Of a stretch of 14,437 nt of DNA, positions 1 to 6,818 are shown in pieces (the stretch's first letter is position 1; the number at the start of each line of letters is the position of its first letter). The DNA is from Clostridiales bacterium (lineage in GTDB: Bacteria; Bacillota; Clostridia; Oscillospirales; Acutalibacteraceae): positions 1 to 14,437 of the forward strand of contig JAJBVC010000160.1 in NCBI GenBank assembly GCA_020860025.1, given 5' to 3'. The position numbers and the translations under genes are program-made. Below the pieces are notes generated by a model. That model made no database searches. It saw only the letters and a program-made list of their open reading frames with translations, and had not been told where the DNA came from.

Positions 1-365
1 GATATGTAGATATTATGTGTCAAAAAGTACACTTTTTGACAATAATATCAATTTTTCAGCGAGAAGATGATGATTTAGATCTGTTAAGTATGAGTTGACC
101 ACTGCTCTTAGGTGAATATTAAGATCTGTAACAGCAAATTCGGGATTCCTAAGGATCTATCACTTCCAAAGTAATAGATTTAAGACTTAAAGCATCTTGG
201 AACATTTCGATATCAATACAGCTTATCCATAAGAACACGAAAAAAATCCGAAAATGACGATTTGAGGGTCGAAAATGCTTAAATCGTTTAAATACAATAC
301 CGATTTTACTATGATAAATTATAGAATAGATTGACATTACCAACATTCCAATTGTACAAAAATAA
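1..365. other. AT-rich stretch without a recognisable gene
   Basis: No reading frame here has a convincing ribosome binding site or protein-like composition. The open stretches on either strand look like chance frames in AT-rich DNA. It holds an inverted repeat near its left edge (listed separately) and a TTGACA hexamer at 331-336. A poor -10 candidate (TACAAA at 355-360, 18 bases away) follows, immediately before the insertion sequence. If that is a promoter, it may once have driven the zinc-ribbon cluster before the element inserted, but this is weak. Confidence 0.5.
11..47. repeat. Inverted repeat (10-bp perfect stem with flanking imperfect extension)
   Basis: GTCAAAAAGT (19-28) and ACTTTTTGAC (31-40) are perfect reverse complements around a 2-base centre. 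TATTAT (11-16) and ATAATA (42-47) extend the symmetry with one bulge. The two-base centre is too short for an ordinary RNA hairpin loop without melting inner pairs. The palindrome could be a protein-binding site, the end of a gene lying off the left edge, or a repeat end. I cannot choose between these. Confidence 0.5.
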
Positions 366-376
366 TATGAAGTGAC
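366..376 (+). repeat. Left (sub)terminal inverted repeat of the insertion sequence
   Basis: The 11 bases TATGAAGTGAC are the exact reverse complement of 1595-1605. Matching stops on both sides (365/1606 and 377/1594 do not pair), so the repeat is sharply delimited. Its position upstream of the transposase promoter suits the left end of an IS1111-type element. Confidence 0.75.
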
Positions 377-385
377 CCCACGGAT

Positions 386-415
386 TTGTAGGGACGTGGA
401 TTAGTTTGGTATAAT
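386..415 (+). promoter_or_regulatory. Probable transposase promoter (extended -10)
   Basis: A perfect extended -10, TGGTATAAT, lies at 407-415 with the TATAAT hexamer at 410-415. A weak -35 (TTGTAG, 386-391) lies 18 bases upstream. Transcription would begin about 420-425, just upstream of a GGGAGG ribosome binding site (447-452). A short hairpin, CCACG (378-382) with CGTGG (395-399), overlaps the -35 region. Confidence 0.6.
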
Positions 416-457
416 AGAAAAAAACAAACATACCACATACAAAACCGGGAGGTCACA

Positions 458-1205
458 ATGAATAGTATAATATATATATATGGATGTCCATAAGGAAAAT
501 TACACAATTTGCAGTTATGATATAGAAAGCGACAGCGTGAAATATCAGCAAAAGATGAAATCGGACTACAAAAACATATTGAAATATGTAGAAAGAATAC
601 AACAGATATACGGAAAAGGATACGATGTAATCTGCGGATATGAAGCAGGATGTCTGGGATATTCACTGTATCATCAGTTGACAGCACACGGAATAAATTG
701 TGTAATTCTTGCACCGTCAACAATGGGACTGACAGACGTAAAGCACATAAAGACCAATAGAAGAGACGCAGCAGCAATAGCAAGATGCCTTGCATTTCGC
801 AGTTACAGCGAAGTGTATGTTCCGGATAAAAAAGATGAGGCAGTAAAGAAATACATCCGAATGCGAGACGCTCATAATGATACATTAAAAAGAATGAAAA
901 AGCAAATACTCGAATTAACACTGCGACTTGGCTTTAATTTTGACGGCAGGTCATATTGGACAATAAAGCATATGAAATGGCTTAAAGCACTTAATATGGA
1001 TGAATTGTTCAGAGAAACACTTGATGAATATATACTGACATATGAACACTTAAAAGATAAGGTAGAACGTCTTGATGAAAGATTAAGACGAAGATATTAT
1101 CAAATGACTCTGGGCAAAAACAAAAATTCCAATATTGCAAAAACTGCAATAGCCAGAGAACTGTCTTGTTTCATATGGGGAATGATGACAGAAAACATTA
1201 TGTAG
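458..1205 (+). pseudogene. IS110-family DEDD transposase remnant, frameshifted and internally deleted
   Basis: The protein encoded from 480 starts MDVHKENYTICSY and keeps the RNase H-like DEDD half. Visible are the Asp of MDVHKEN (residue 2), the Glu in CGYEAGCLGYSLYHQL, and the Asp in KTNRRDAAAIARCLAF. It then has a basic helical region ending in VERLDE. The sequence jumps directly to RLRRRYYQMTLGKN and the conserved tail IARELSCFIWGMM, which in full-length relatives belongs to the far C-terminus. The intervening Transposase_20 region with the catalytic serine is missing. At about 240 residues the protein is some 150 short of the usual length near 400. The natural start is probably the ATG at 458, five bases after GGGAGG. 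That frame reads MNSIIYIY, then is lost in a TA-repeat tract (about 467-481) and stops at 491. Internal initiation at 480 would still give a catalytically dead protein. Confidence 0.85.
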
Positions 1206-1400
1206 GTATATCATTTTTCACCATAGTAAAGACTGCTTCGCACCGCAAAAGCGGCAAGGTCTTGACAATGGTTTCAAAATGATATGTTGAGGAATTAACC
1301 CGACAAAAGTCGGTTAATATACAACCAATGTATGAGAATACAAGGAAATCTTCAGATGCTTTTACGGTTTGAGCTATCTGTGACACCTCCTTGTTGACAC
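1206..1400 (+). ncRNA. Candidate seekRNA/bridge RNA in the right end of the insertion sequence
   Basis: Immediately after the transposase stop, nested stems fold: 1208-1217 with 1276-1285 (10 bp, perfect), 1220-1224 with 1268-1272, and 1229-1233 with 1259-1263, then a CCGC-AAAA-GCGG hairpin at 1243-1254. A 4x4 internal loop (1225-1228 opposite 1264-1267) separates the two inner stems. A second hairpin follows: ATTAACC(C)GAC at 1294-1304 with GTCGGTTAAT at 1309-1318. In IS1111-type elements the guide RNA comes from this position, and loops within such RNAs carry the target guide. Bases 1221-1230 are exactly complementary to 1613-1622, just outside the right repeat, as a target guide might be. 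The outer limits of the RNA are guessed, and no promoter is evident. Confidence 0.45.
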
Positions 1401-1594
1401 TGTAATTTAATACTTTGATTCACGCTTAAGGGTTACGGGAGCTTGCGGAGAAACATTAGCCTGTTGGTATCCAATCCACGTATAACGGAGTGACCAATGC
1501 CGGCAAACTGTACTCTGAGCTTTTCCTTGTGTTCTCATACTCAAGGTTCGTAAAATATTTATTTTTAGTGATTTTTGTTTTTTACTTGACAAAT
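1401..1594 (+). other. Remaining non-coding right end of the insertion sequence
   Basis: No credible protein-coding frame or ribosome binding site is visible here. It lies between the structured RNA candidate and the right inverted repeat and is most simply the element's own right-end DNA. A TTGACA hexamer at 1586-1591 points outward toward the zinc-ribbon genes, but I see no matching -10 at the usual spacing. Confidence 0.5.
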
Positions 1595-1605
1595 GTCACT
1601 TCATA
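1595..1605 (-). repeat. Right (sub)terminal inverted repeat of the insertion sequence
   Basis: GTCACTTCATA is the exact reverse complement of 366-376. It ends directly before ACGGAGGT, the ribosome binding site of the next gene, so the element has inserted within a few bases of that gene's translation signals. Confidence 0.75.
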
Positions 1606-1618
1606 ACGGAGGTTTACT

Positions 1619-2152
1619 ATGGGAGGAGTTCTTATCAATGGCTGTGGAGCAAAAGATTATTTTACAAAAATGAAATACTTGGGTGAACGAACATGTCCAC
1701 ACTGCAAACAAACGACATCTTTTTATTTAGAACGAGCAAAAATGAAAGTAACTGTGCTTTTTATTCCTACGGTTTCCATCAAAGAACGCTATGCAATTAT
1801 GTGCGGAAAATGCGGACAGGGAAACTATATTAAAGAAGAAGAAATGCATAGAATTATGGCGGGACAAGCAGTAACCTCTCAAAATGAAATCATTTTAGAC
1901 TCTCATTCGGAAGAATTTAGCTCGTCGGTAAATGCACCTGATATGGCAATATTATCTTCGGAACATCCGAATCAAAGTAATATATGTCCTAACTGCGGAG
2001 CAGAGGTTGAAGGTTTGTTTTGCGGAACCTGTGGGAATAAAATCACACAGGTTTTAGCATCCGAAATTTCTGATTCATTGCAAGTCTGTCCAAATTGCGG
2101 GGCAGAAGCGGAAGGTTCGTTTTGTGGAAACTGCGGAATGAGACTTGTTTAA
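1619..2152 (+). CDS. Zinc-ribbon protein (zinc_ribbon_15-like N-terminus plus two C-terminal ribbons)
   Basis: This 177-residue soluble protein has three predicted zinc sites. The first resembles the zinc_ribbon_15 type: C26-x2-C29, a hydrophobic strand pair containing KVTVLFIPT, then C62-x2-C65. After an acidic, Ser-rich linker come two near-identical short ribbons, C123-x2-C126...C135-x2-C138 and C157-x2-C160...C169-x2-C172, each reading CPNCGAE. There is no signal peptide or membrane segment, so it should be cytosolic. Such modules usually mediate protein or nucleic acid contacts, and no enzymatic residues are visible. The ATG at 1619 has GGAGG (1608-1612) six bases upstream. That site lies immediately beyond the insertion sequence repeat, so the gene's original promoter has probably been displaced. 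It begins the run of zinc-ribbon genes that leads into the GTPase block. Confidence 0.8.
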   Translation: MGGVLINGCGAKDYFTKMKYLGERTCPHCKQTTSFYLERAKMKVTVLFIPTVSIKERYAIMCGKCGQGNYIKEEEMHRIMAGQAVTSQNEIILDSHSEEFSSSVNAPDMAILSSEHPNQSNICPNCGAEVEGLFCGTCGNKITQVLASEISDSLQVCPNCGAEAEGSFCGNCGMRLV

Positions 2153-2220
2153 GAAAACCCACGATGCCTTTAAAGTAACAAAAAAATTATATAAAAATTA
2201 TATAAACGGAAAGGAAAAAC

Positions 2221-2592
2221 ATGAACTATTGCAAAAATTGTAACAAAACATATCCGGACAATCAGATATTTTGTTCGGAATGCGGAAGCCGGTTAGAGCC
2301 TATGGAAAATACATCAAACTCGACAACAAATCAAGTACCGTCTCAAAACGGTTCTGTACCTAATAAGGCAAACGAAAGCGAGTCAGGCAATATTTTGCAA
2401 AGACACGGAGGTCTGATTTATGGAATTTCGAGCATTATAGTTAGTTGGTGGATTAGTTCGCTTGTTGGTCTGATTTTAGGGGTTTTCGGCGCAGGATTAT
2501 CCTTAAATGAGAAGTCACAGAGCCTTCGCATTTTGGGAATTATTTGTGGAATTGCGGGTGTGCTGTTGGGCATATATGGATTATTCATGTAA
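2221..2592 (+). CDS. Small zinc-ribbon membrane protein
   Basis: The product has 123 residues. An N-terminal ribbon (C4-x2-C7, C18-x2-C21, within MNYCKNCNKTYP and FCSECGSRL) is followed by a polar linker rich in Asn, Ser and Thr. Two hydrophobic segments follow: about 65-90 (starting GLIYGISSIIVSWW) and 100-122 (LRILGIICGIAGVLLGIYG). The second segment resembles the glycine-rich membrane segments of small clostridial zinc-ribbon proteins. The expected topology is a cytosolic ribbon anchored in the inner membrane, with no signal peptide. An AAAGG-type ribosome binding site precedes the ATG. It lies 68 bases after the previous gene and about 50 before the next, consistent with one transcript. 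The specific function is unknown. It may act as a membrane-bound sensor or adaptor for neighbouring proteins, which is inference. Confidence 0.75.
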   Translation: MNYCKNCNKTYPDNQIFCSECGSRLEPMENTSNSTTNQVPSQNGSVPNKANESESGNILQRHGGLIYGISSIIVSWWISSLVGLILGVFGAGLSLNEKSQSLRILGIICGIAGVLLGIYGLFM

Positions 2593-2641
2593 TCCTTCCT
2601 GTAATTTGAAGCAGAACTGTACTGTTAATAGAGGTAAGTTA

Positions 2642-3265
2642 ATGAAAAAATGTGTGAATTGTGGAGCGGAAAACAAAGATAGCCAAAAGTTTTGCTCTCA
2701 ATGCGGAGAAAAACTGCCTGATAGAACTGTGGAAAATGCCACGATTTTCTGCGGTGGTTGCGGAGAGCCCATAGCGAAAGGTACACCATACTGCCCATAC
2801 TGTGGATGCAAGTTGAACGAATCTGGTACACCGGTAGTAAATACATCGACAATTGATTCAGGTTCTGAATGTAATCCGGCACAATCAGCAAAAGCTAACA
2901 GCCACGCTCCAATGCAACCGCCCCAATACGGATCAATTGCAATTCTATGGTTTACATGGGATCTTGTGTGGCTTTGTATTGGATACTGGATATTAGAATT
3001 GGTAGTCGGTGATTATCTATTTGATATAGTCATATATACAATAGCAGATTTTCTTTTATCATTGTTGTTACTTATTCCATTGAGATCGTACTATAAAATG
3101 GCACTAAACCAATTAGAGGGGCGACCTATACCGCAAAAGAAAAACGGGGAAACTTTAAAAGATTTTGTAAAGGAATACGAATTTTCCAAAACGTTGTTTA
3201 CTATATTGGGTTATATATTCGGTATAATGCCATTTGTTTTAGCACTTTTATTGGCATTTGATTGA
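2642..3265 (+). CDS. Double zinc-ribbon protein with C-terminal membrane segments
   Basis: The product has 207 residues. Ribbon 1 uses C4, C7, C18 and C21 (MKKCVNCGAENKD, FCSQCGEKL). Ribbon 2 uses C37, C40, C51 and C54 (FCGGCGEPIAKGTPYCPYCG). A Ser/Pro-rich linker leads to hydrophobic segments beginning near IAILWFTWDLVWLC, near FDIVIYTIADFLLSLLLLIPL, and at the C-terminus (FTILGYIFGIMPFVLALLLA), so it should be an integral membrane protein with cytosolic ribbons. I chose the ATG at 2642 because GAGG (2631-2634) precedes it by seven bases and the ribbon starts at once. The frame is open further upstream to 2507, but that part overlaps the preceding gene and looks non-coding. The ribbon-linker-membrane layout parallels the gene before it, as if they were variants of one design. 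Confidence 0.8.
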   Translation: MKKCVNCGAENKDSQKFCSQCGEKLPDRTVENATIFCGGCGEPIAKGTPYCPYCGCKLNESGTPVVNTSTIDSGSECNPAQSAKANSHAPMQPPQYGSIAILWFTWDLVWLCIGYWILELVVGDYLFDIVIYTIADFLLSLLLLIPLRSYYKMALNQLEGRPIPQKKNGETLKDFVKEYEFSKTLFTILGYIFGIMPFVLALLLAFD

Positions 3266-3327
3266 CAATTGCAGTGATTTGGTTTTACATAGTGTTTATT
3301 GAATCTTTTAGGAGGCTATAAAATAAT

Positions 3328-3733
3328 ATGTTTTGCGAAAAAAGTAAAGAGTGAAAATAAGTTTTGTGTTTATTGCGGAGCAAAGCTGGAATAACCGAAT
3401 ACATCGACAGAAGTCAATAAATATCAATCGACTTGTTCAAAAATATTCCGGTTGACTATTACCCACCCAAAGAAAACATTCGGTTGTGCGATGTCATTTT
3501 ATATTTTCTTGACGAGAGTTCTGAAAAACGGGAAGCAAATCACTTTTGAGTTAGCATCGGGAGTTCATACCTTAGAGGTAGGAATGACAGGTGCCGCCAA
3601 AGGAACTAAGGTCACTGTAAATTTAGACACAGATAAGAGAATTGTGTGTAACATCAATCCAGTAAGAACCGTAACAAACGGGTTGGCAGCTGGTCCGGCT
3701 ATTTTAGAGGATGAACAGGGCATTTGCCTGTAA
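3328..3733 (+). pseudogene. Broken copy of the zinc-ribbon plus beta-domain gene
   Basis: A good ribosome binding site (AGGAGG, 3310-3315) precedes an ATG at 3328 that starts MFC but soon hits TGA (3352). In the neighbouring frame the second half of a ribbon is readable, ENKFCVYCGAKLE, followed by an in-frame TAA at 3392. The same frame then continues through LTITHPKKTFGCAM into a beta-rich domain (LKNGKQITFELASGVHTLEVG) ending at 3733. The likely damage is a small deletion with frameshift that removed the first CxxC pair, plus one nonsense codon. The domain resembles the C-terminus of the intact gene just downstream (LRNGKSFEVRLPEGSHSVKF). The distal open part (3452-3733) could still be translated only from a poor TTG start, so I treat the whole as dead. 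Confidence 0.7.
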
Positions 3734-3775
3734 GTAAATAAAAAGGAACATCAATCGAGAAGGAGAGCAGATGGA

Positions 3776-4390
3776 ATGAGATGTAAAAAGTGTGGGTCGG
3801 AGTTGACAGATACAATGAAATTCTGCGGAGAATGCGGTGCACCGGTGAAAACAACAGAAACCAACAAATTTTGTACACAATGCGGAAATAAACTGCATGA
3901 CGGACTGTCGTTTTGTCCATATTGCGGTACGAAAATTGAAAAACGCGATCAAGCTGTTATGATGCCCTCGAATACAGAGCATCCGCAAATAAGTGTACAG
4001 AAAATACAAAACGAGTACTATCCAGATAAATATAAATATAAGGAAAAATTTATGGGAGAAACATACAAAGTGGTATTCACAAGACCATGGAAGTATTCTC
4101 AGCTGGGAAACATTAAGGTCGAAATTGACGGGAGCAGCACAAAATACGATCTTCGAAACGGGAAGTCGTTTGAGGTGAGGTTGCCTGAGGGAAGTCACAG
4201 TGTTAAATTTACATCGTTTATGGTTGCAGCAAAATCTGAAATGAGTGTAAATATTGACCGAGACAGAACATTTAGTGTTGCACCGGCGAAGACGATTTTT
4301 GCGACGTCCGGGATTATCCCCATGGTGGCACTTCAAGCAGGAAAGCCGCTTGTGAAAGTGACAGACGAAGATGGCAAAATAATAGTTTAA
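3776..4390 (+). CDS. Double zinc-ribbon protein with C-terminal beta-rich domain
   Basis: This 204-residue protein is the intact member of a local family. Ribbon 1 uses C3, C6, C17 and C20 (MRCKKCGSELTD, FCGECGAPV). Ribbon 2 uses C33, C36, C47 and C50 (KFCTQCGNKLHD, FCPYCGTKIE). A charged linker (about 55-85) leads to a domain of alternating hydrophobic strands (YKVVFTRPWKYSQLG, IKVEIDG, FEVRLPEGSHSVKF, EMSVNIDRDRTFSV) and ends in a Gly/Ala-rich segment. No signal peptide or clear membrane helix is present. AGGAGA at 3761-3766 supports the ATG at 3776; another ATG at 3771 stops after two codons. Bases 4040-4400 recur almost perfectly at 6819-7180 in front of GTPase 2. That hints that this gene and GTPase 2 were once adjacent. 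The beta domain's ligand is unknown. Confidence 0.8.
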   Translation: MRCKKCGSELTDTMKFCGECGAPVKTTETNKFCTQCGNKLHDGLSFCPYCGTKIEKRDQAVMMPSNTEHPQISVQKIQNEYYPDKYKYKEKFMGETYKVVFTRPWKYSQLGNIKVEIDGSSTKYDLRNGKSFEVRLPEGSHSVKFTSFMVAAKSEMSVNIDRDRTFSVAPAKTIFATSGIIPMVALQAGKPLVKVTDEDGKIIV

Positions 4391-4400
4391 AATGAAAAGG
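4040..4400 (+). repeat. Long direct repeat, copy 1 (361 bp)
   Basis: This segment covers the beta-domain coding part of the intact zinc-ribbon gene, its stop codon and ten further bases. It matches 6819-7180 base for base, except that copy 2 has one extra C near 6857 and a T at 6880 in place of C4100. The match stops abruptly at both ends (T4039 versus G6818; after 4400 versus after 7180). Such near-identity over non-selected sequence implies a recent duplication or ongoing gene conversion. Confidence 0.95.
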
Positions 4401-4696
4401 TTGTGTTTCACATAAAATTGCAAGTTACCGCATATTCGGTATATGATGTTCAAATTCAGGTAGATCAAAATGGTACAACTCATAAGTAAAAAAACGGTTC
4501 GTCTTTGGAGTTTGCAGTATCTCCGGGATGTCACACGTTCAAATTGGAAATGACCGGTCTCGCATTAAATCTAAGAACAGTGACTGTATCATTAGATGTT
4601 TGCGGCAACAGGGAACTAAATGTATCCACAATTCCAATGGCTAACAGTGTAATAAAACCGATTATTGTGAAAGACGAAAGCGGAACAAAACAGTAA
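4397..4696 (+). pseudogene. Remnant of another beta-domain copy
   Basis: The frame reads VVFHIKLQVTAYSVYDVQ and IQVDQNG, then an in-frame TAA at 4487-4489, and continues KNGSSLEFAVSPGCHTFKLE to a stop at 4694-4696. It aligns by eye with the beta domain of the intact gene (KVVF; IKVEIDG; LRNGKSFEVRLPEGSHSVKF) but is clearly diverged. No zinc-ribbon part precedes it: the similarity begins right at the end of repeat copy 1. The downstream half could start only at a TTG (4505) without a ribosome binding site. I therefore read it as a decayed 3' fragment joined on by rearrangement. Confidence 0.65.
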
Positions 4697-4760
4697 ATAT
4701 TTTTATTCTGAACATATGTACCGCATATCAATGATTCCGCACAGGAAGGAAACCGTCATC

Positions 4761-4856
4761 ATGGATGTAAGAAAATATTTGGATTTTTTTACCAATGTAT
4801 TAAATTGGTCAAACGAATCTGTTGAAAAGATAAAAGAAAACAATAGAAAAGTTTAA
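4761..4856 (+). CDS. Possible small protein of 31 residues upstream of GTPase 1
   Basis: An ATG at 4761 is preceded by AGGAAGGA (4743-4750) at a plausible spacing. It opens a frame beginning MDVRKYLDFFTNVLNWSNE and ending KIKENNRKV, an amphipathic, mostly helical composition with a basic tail. It stops 39 bases before GTPase 1. It is either a genuine small protein, a leader peptide coupled to GTPase 1, or the surviving 5' end of a longer lost gene. I do not recognise the sequence. Confidence 0.45.
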   Translation: MDVRKYLDFFTNVLNWSNESVEKIKENNRKV

Positions 4857-4895
4857 ATCTAATTAGAAAGTTCCGAGTAAGGAGAATGATAAAAA

Positions 4896-6773
4896 ATGAA
4901 TGATAGCTTGTCCGTTGCGGCAACAGCGGCACTTCTAAGATTGAAGAGTACACTTGAATTTTTCCCTAACGAGCAGCTTGGCAAATCGATAGACGAACTG
5001 GCGGAGCAAATAAGACGCAAAAGGTATTGTGTTGCAGTGGCGGGAGAGTTCAAACGTGGAAAATCAAGCTTGTTAAATGCTTTGCTTGGAATGCCGGTGC
5101 TGCCGATGGGAATTGAGCCGATGACGGCAACGCTCAACAGAATAACATACGGAGTTGAACCCAAGGCGATTGTTAAAAAGAAAAATGGCGATGTTATAAA
5201 CATTGAAATCGACGAATTGGGACAATATGTGACTCAGGCGACAGAGAGCTCACGAAGAATGGCACATACGGTGAAAGAAACGGTAATTGAATATCCGACG
5301 CAGCTGTGTGCAAACGGAATTGAAATTTTGGATACGCCCGGGCTGAATGATACTTCGGAGATGTCGGAAATTACAAATGAAGCGATGAAAAGTGTGCAGA
5401 TGATAGTGTTTGCAGTGTCGGCAACATTGCCCTTCAGCGAAACCGAAGCGGATTGGCTGGCAGGTGTTGCCAGCGAGGATTCACCAGATTACATAATGTT
5501 TGCTATAACATATATAGATCGCATTCGACAAAGGGAGCGGGAAAGGTTACTTAATTATATAAGAGAAAGCATATCCGAAAAGGTAATTGCAAGTGCAGCT
5601 AAAATGTATGGCAGCAATTTGGGAAGAATGAAACACGTGCAGGAACTTTTTGACACGAAAAAAATGGTGTTGATGCCAGTGGCATCGACAGATGCGCTTG
5701 ATTCGTTTGACAATGGTGATTACGAATTACTGCAGAAGAGCAACATTCCGGAATTTAAGAAAGAGCTTGTGATGCATCTTAACGCAAGACAATACGAGTA
5801 TGTGCGTGAAAGAGTTGGACAGCTGACAGAATATGCAATAAAGTGGCTCGAGAAATGCGGAAAGAAAAATATTTCATCGGAGAAAATGAACGCTTGCGAC
5901 GAAGCAGCGGACGCATTGAAGAATTATTTTGAAAAGGTTTCAAGCATTTCCGAACAATTTGGTAACGAGATCGCAAGCATATGCAGAAGCGACGTTTATC
6001 CTGTCATGGAGCAATATGCCAAGGATGAAATTCAAAAAGGTGTCGCATCGTCGAATGAAGAAGTGCATGCGCAGCTTCAAACCCTAACATACAGCATAAA
6101 AAATGAGATCAGAGATTATTATACGGCAGAGTGGGAAGAAAAAATAAAACCGAAATCGGAAATGTACACGGCGAAAATTTTGGAAATCAATTACGAGTTG
6201 CGTAGCTGTTGCGAAAATGTGGTTGGCGAAACGAAAATTTTTAAAACAGAGGAAGAAATGCGGAGGTTTTTTCAGACTGAGTTAAACAAAATCCGATTTT
6301 ATCCTTCGCTCAACATAGAGTGGACATTGGATATAAGTGGCGGAGTTGCGAAATATTTTAGCGAGGGCGTTCAGAATGTTGGCGACAAGCTGGCAAATAC
6401 TCTTAACTCTGAGTTGGCAGGTAAAACAAGGAAGCTGTTTAAAAGCTTAGGCGAAAGGACAAAACCGCTTGTCCAGCAGGTATCTTCAGTTGCGGAAGGG
6501 TCGCTGACTGGGAAAAACTTGGCAGAGGAAATAAAACCACAATTGTCAGCGGGAGCGACACAGCTAAATGAGCAATGGCAGAGGCTGCCTAATAAAATCA
6601 AGCAATGCATGGACAGAGCTTTTATAATTTCGGAGAGCGACAGGCATATGATGCTTGAAAGTCTCAAATCGGCAAAAGTTAGGCTGGAAGCCGAGGAAGC
6701 ATTGAAACTGGAAAGATACAACGAAGCATTGCGCAATGTTGAAAGAGCAAAGACAAACATGATAGGCGTATAA
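4896..6773 (+). CDS. Bacterial dynamin-like GTPase 1
   Basis: The product has 625 residues. A short helical N-terminus leads to a Dynamin_N GTPase domain. The P-loop is G50-EFKRGKSS (K56, S57), the switch Thr lies in PMTATLN (about 75-81), and DTPG is at 146-149. The G4 position reads TYID (205-208) instead of N/TKxD, so the guanine-specifying lysine is replaced by tyrosine. The C-terminal half (about 290-625) is predicted helical, with a heptad-like Lys/Glu-rich end (RLEAEEALKLERYNEALRN). I see no strong transmembrane paddle; the stretch GGVAKYFSEGVQNVGDKLAN is at most amphipathic. Dynamin-family proteins self-assemble on membranes and couple GTP hydrolysis to remodelling. The start has AAGGAG (4879-4884) upstream. 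The gene sits inside the segment bounded by the 361-bp direct repeats, so it may be a later insertion between the zinc-ribbon gene and GTPase 2. Confidence 0.85.
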   Translation: MNDSLSVAATAALLRLKSTLEFFPNEQLGKSIDELAEQIRRKRYCVAVAGEFKRGKSSLLNALLGMPVLPMGIEPMTATLNRITYGVEPKAIVKKKNGDVINIEIDELGQYVTQATESSRRMAHTVKETVIEYPTQLCANGIEILDTPGLNDTSEMSEITNEAMKSVQMIVFAVSATLPFSETEADWLAGVASEDSPDYIMFAITYIDRIRQRERERLLNYIRESISEKVIASAAKMYGSNLGRMKHVQELFDTKKMVLMPVASTDALDSFDNGDYELLQKSNIPEFKKELVMHLNARQYEYVRERVGQLTEYAIKWLEKCGKKNISSEKMNACDEAADALKNYFEKVSSISEQFGNEIASICRSDVYPVMEQYAKDEIQKGVASSNEEVHAQLQTLTYSIKNEIRDYYTAEWEEKIKPKSEMYTAKILEINYELRSCCENVVGETKIFKTEEEMRRFFQTELNKIRFYPSLNIEWTLDISGGVAKYFSEGVQNVGDKLANTLNSELAGKTRKLFKSLGERTKPLVQQVSSVAEGSLTGKNLAEEIKPQLSAGATQLNEQWQRLPNKIKQCMDRAFIISESDRHMMLESLKSAKVRLEAEEALKLERYNEALRNVERAKTNMIGV

Positions 6774-6818
6774 TTAATTTTTTATAAATATTACACAGTC
6801 GCATTACATGGCAGAAAG

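Larger units (their letters stand above)
366..1605 (+). mobile_element. Decayed IS110-superfamily (IS1111-type) insertion sequence
   Basis: TATGAAGTGAC at 366-376 and GTCACTTCATA at 1595-1605 form a perfect 11-bp inverted repeat. It encloses an IS110-type transposase remnant (480-1205) and a long non-coding right end of about 390 bases. IS1111-group elements are known for subterminal inverted repeats and for a guide RNA encoded downstream of the transposase, and both features fit here. The true ends should lie a few bases outside the repeats, so the boundaries are approximate. Another short inverted repeat, GTGACC (372-377) with GGTCAC (451-456), lies in the left end. The transposase is broken, so the element is not autonomous, although it might be moved by an intact relative elsewhere in the genome. 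Confidence 0.8.

Noticed and set aside
337..921. Long minus-strand frame of 194 residues over the transposase
   Set aside because: It is the antisense shadow of the IS110 transposase, rich in Cys, Phe and Leu, with no ribosome binding site.
1206..1605. CRISPR array or tandem repeats in the non-coding stretch
   Set aside because: The hairpins here are single and unequal, with no regularly spaced repeat units. The stretch is better explained as the right end of the insertion sequence.
1586..1618. Outward promoter from the right end of the insertion sequence
   Set aside because: TTGACA is present, but the 16-18 bases downstream lead into GGAGGT with no -10-like hexamer.
2507..2641. N-terminal extension of the second membrane ribbon protein
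   Set aside because: It overlaps the preceding gene in another frame. The ATG at 2642 has its own ribosome binding site and begins the ribbon directly.
3704..4534. Minus-strand frame of 276 residues over the intact ribbon gene
   Set aside because: It lies antisense to a gene with clear zinc ribbons. Its similarity to the minus-strand frame at 6829-7203 only reflects the DNA repeat.
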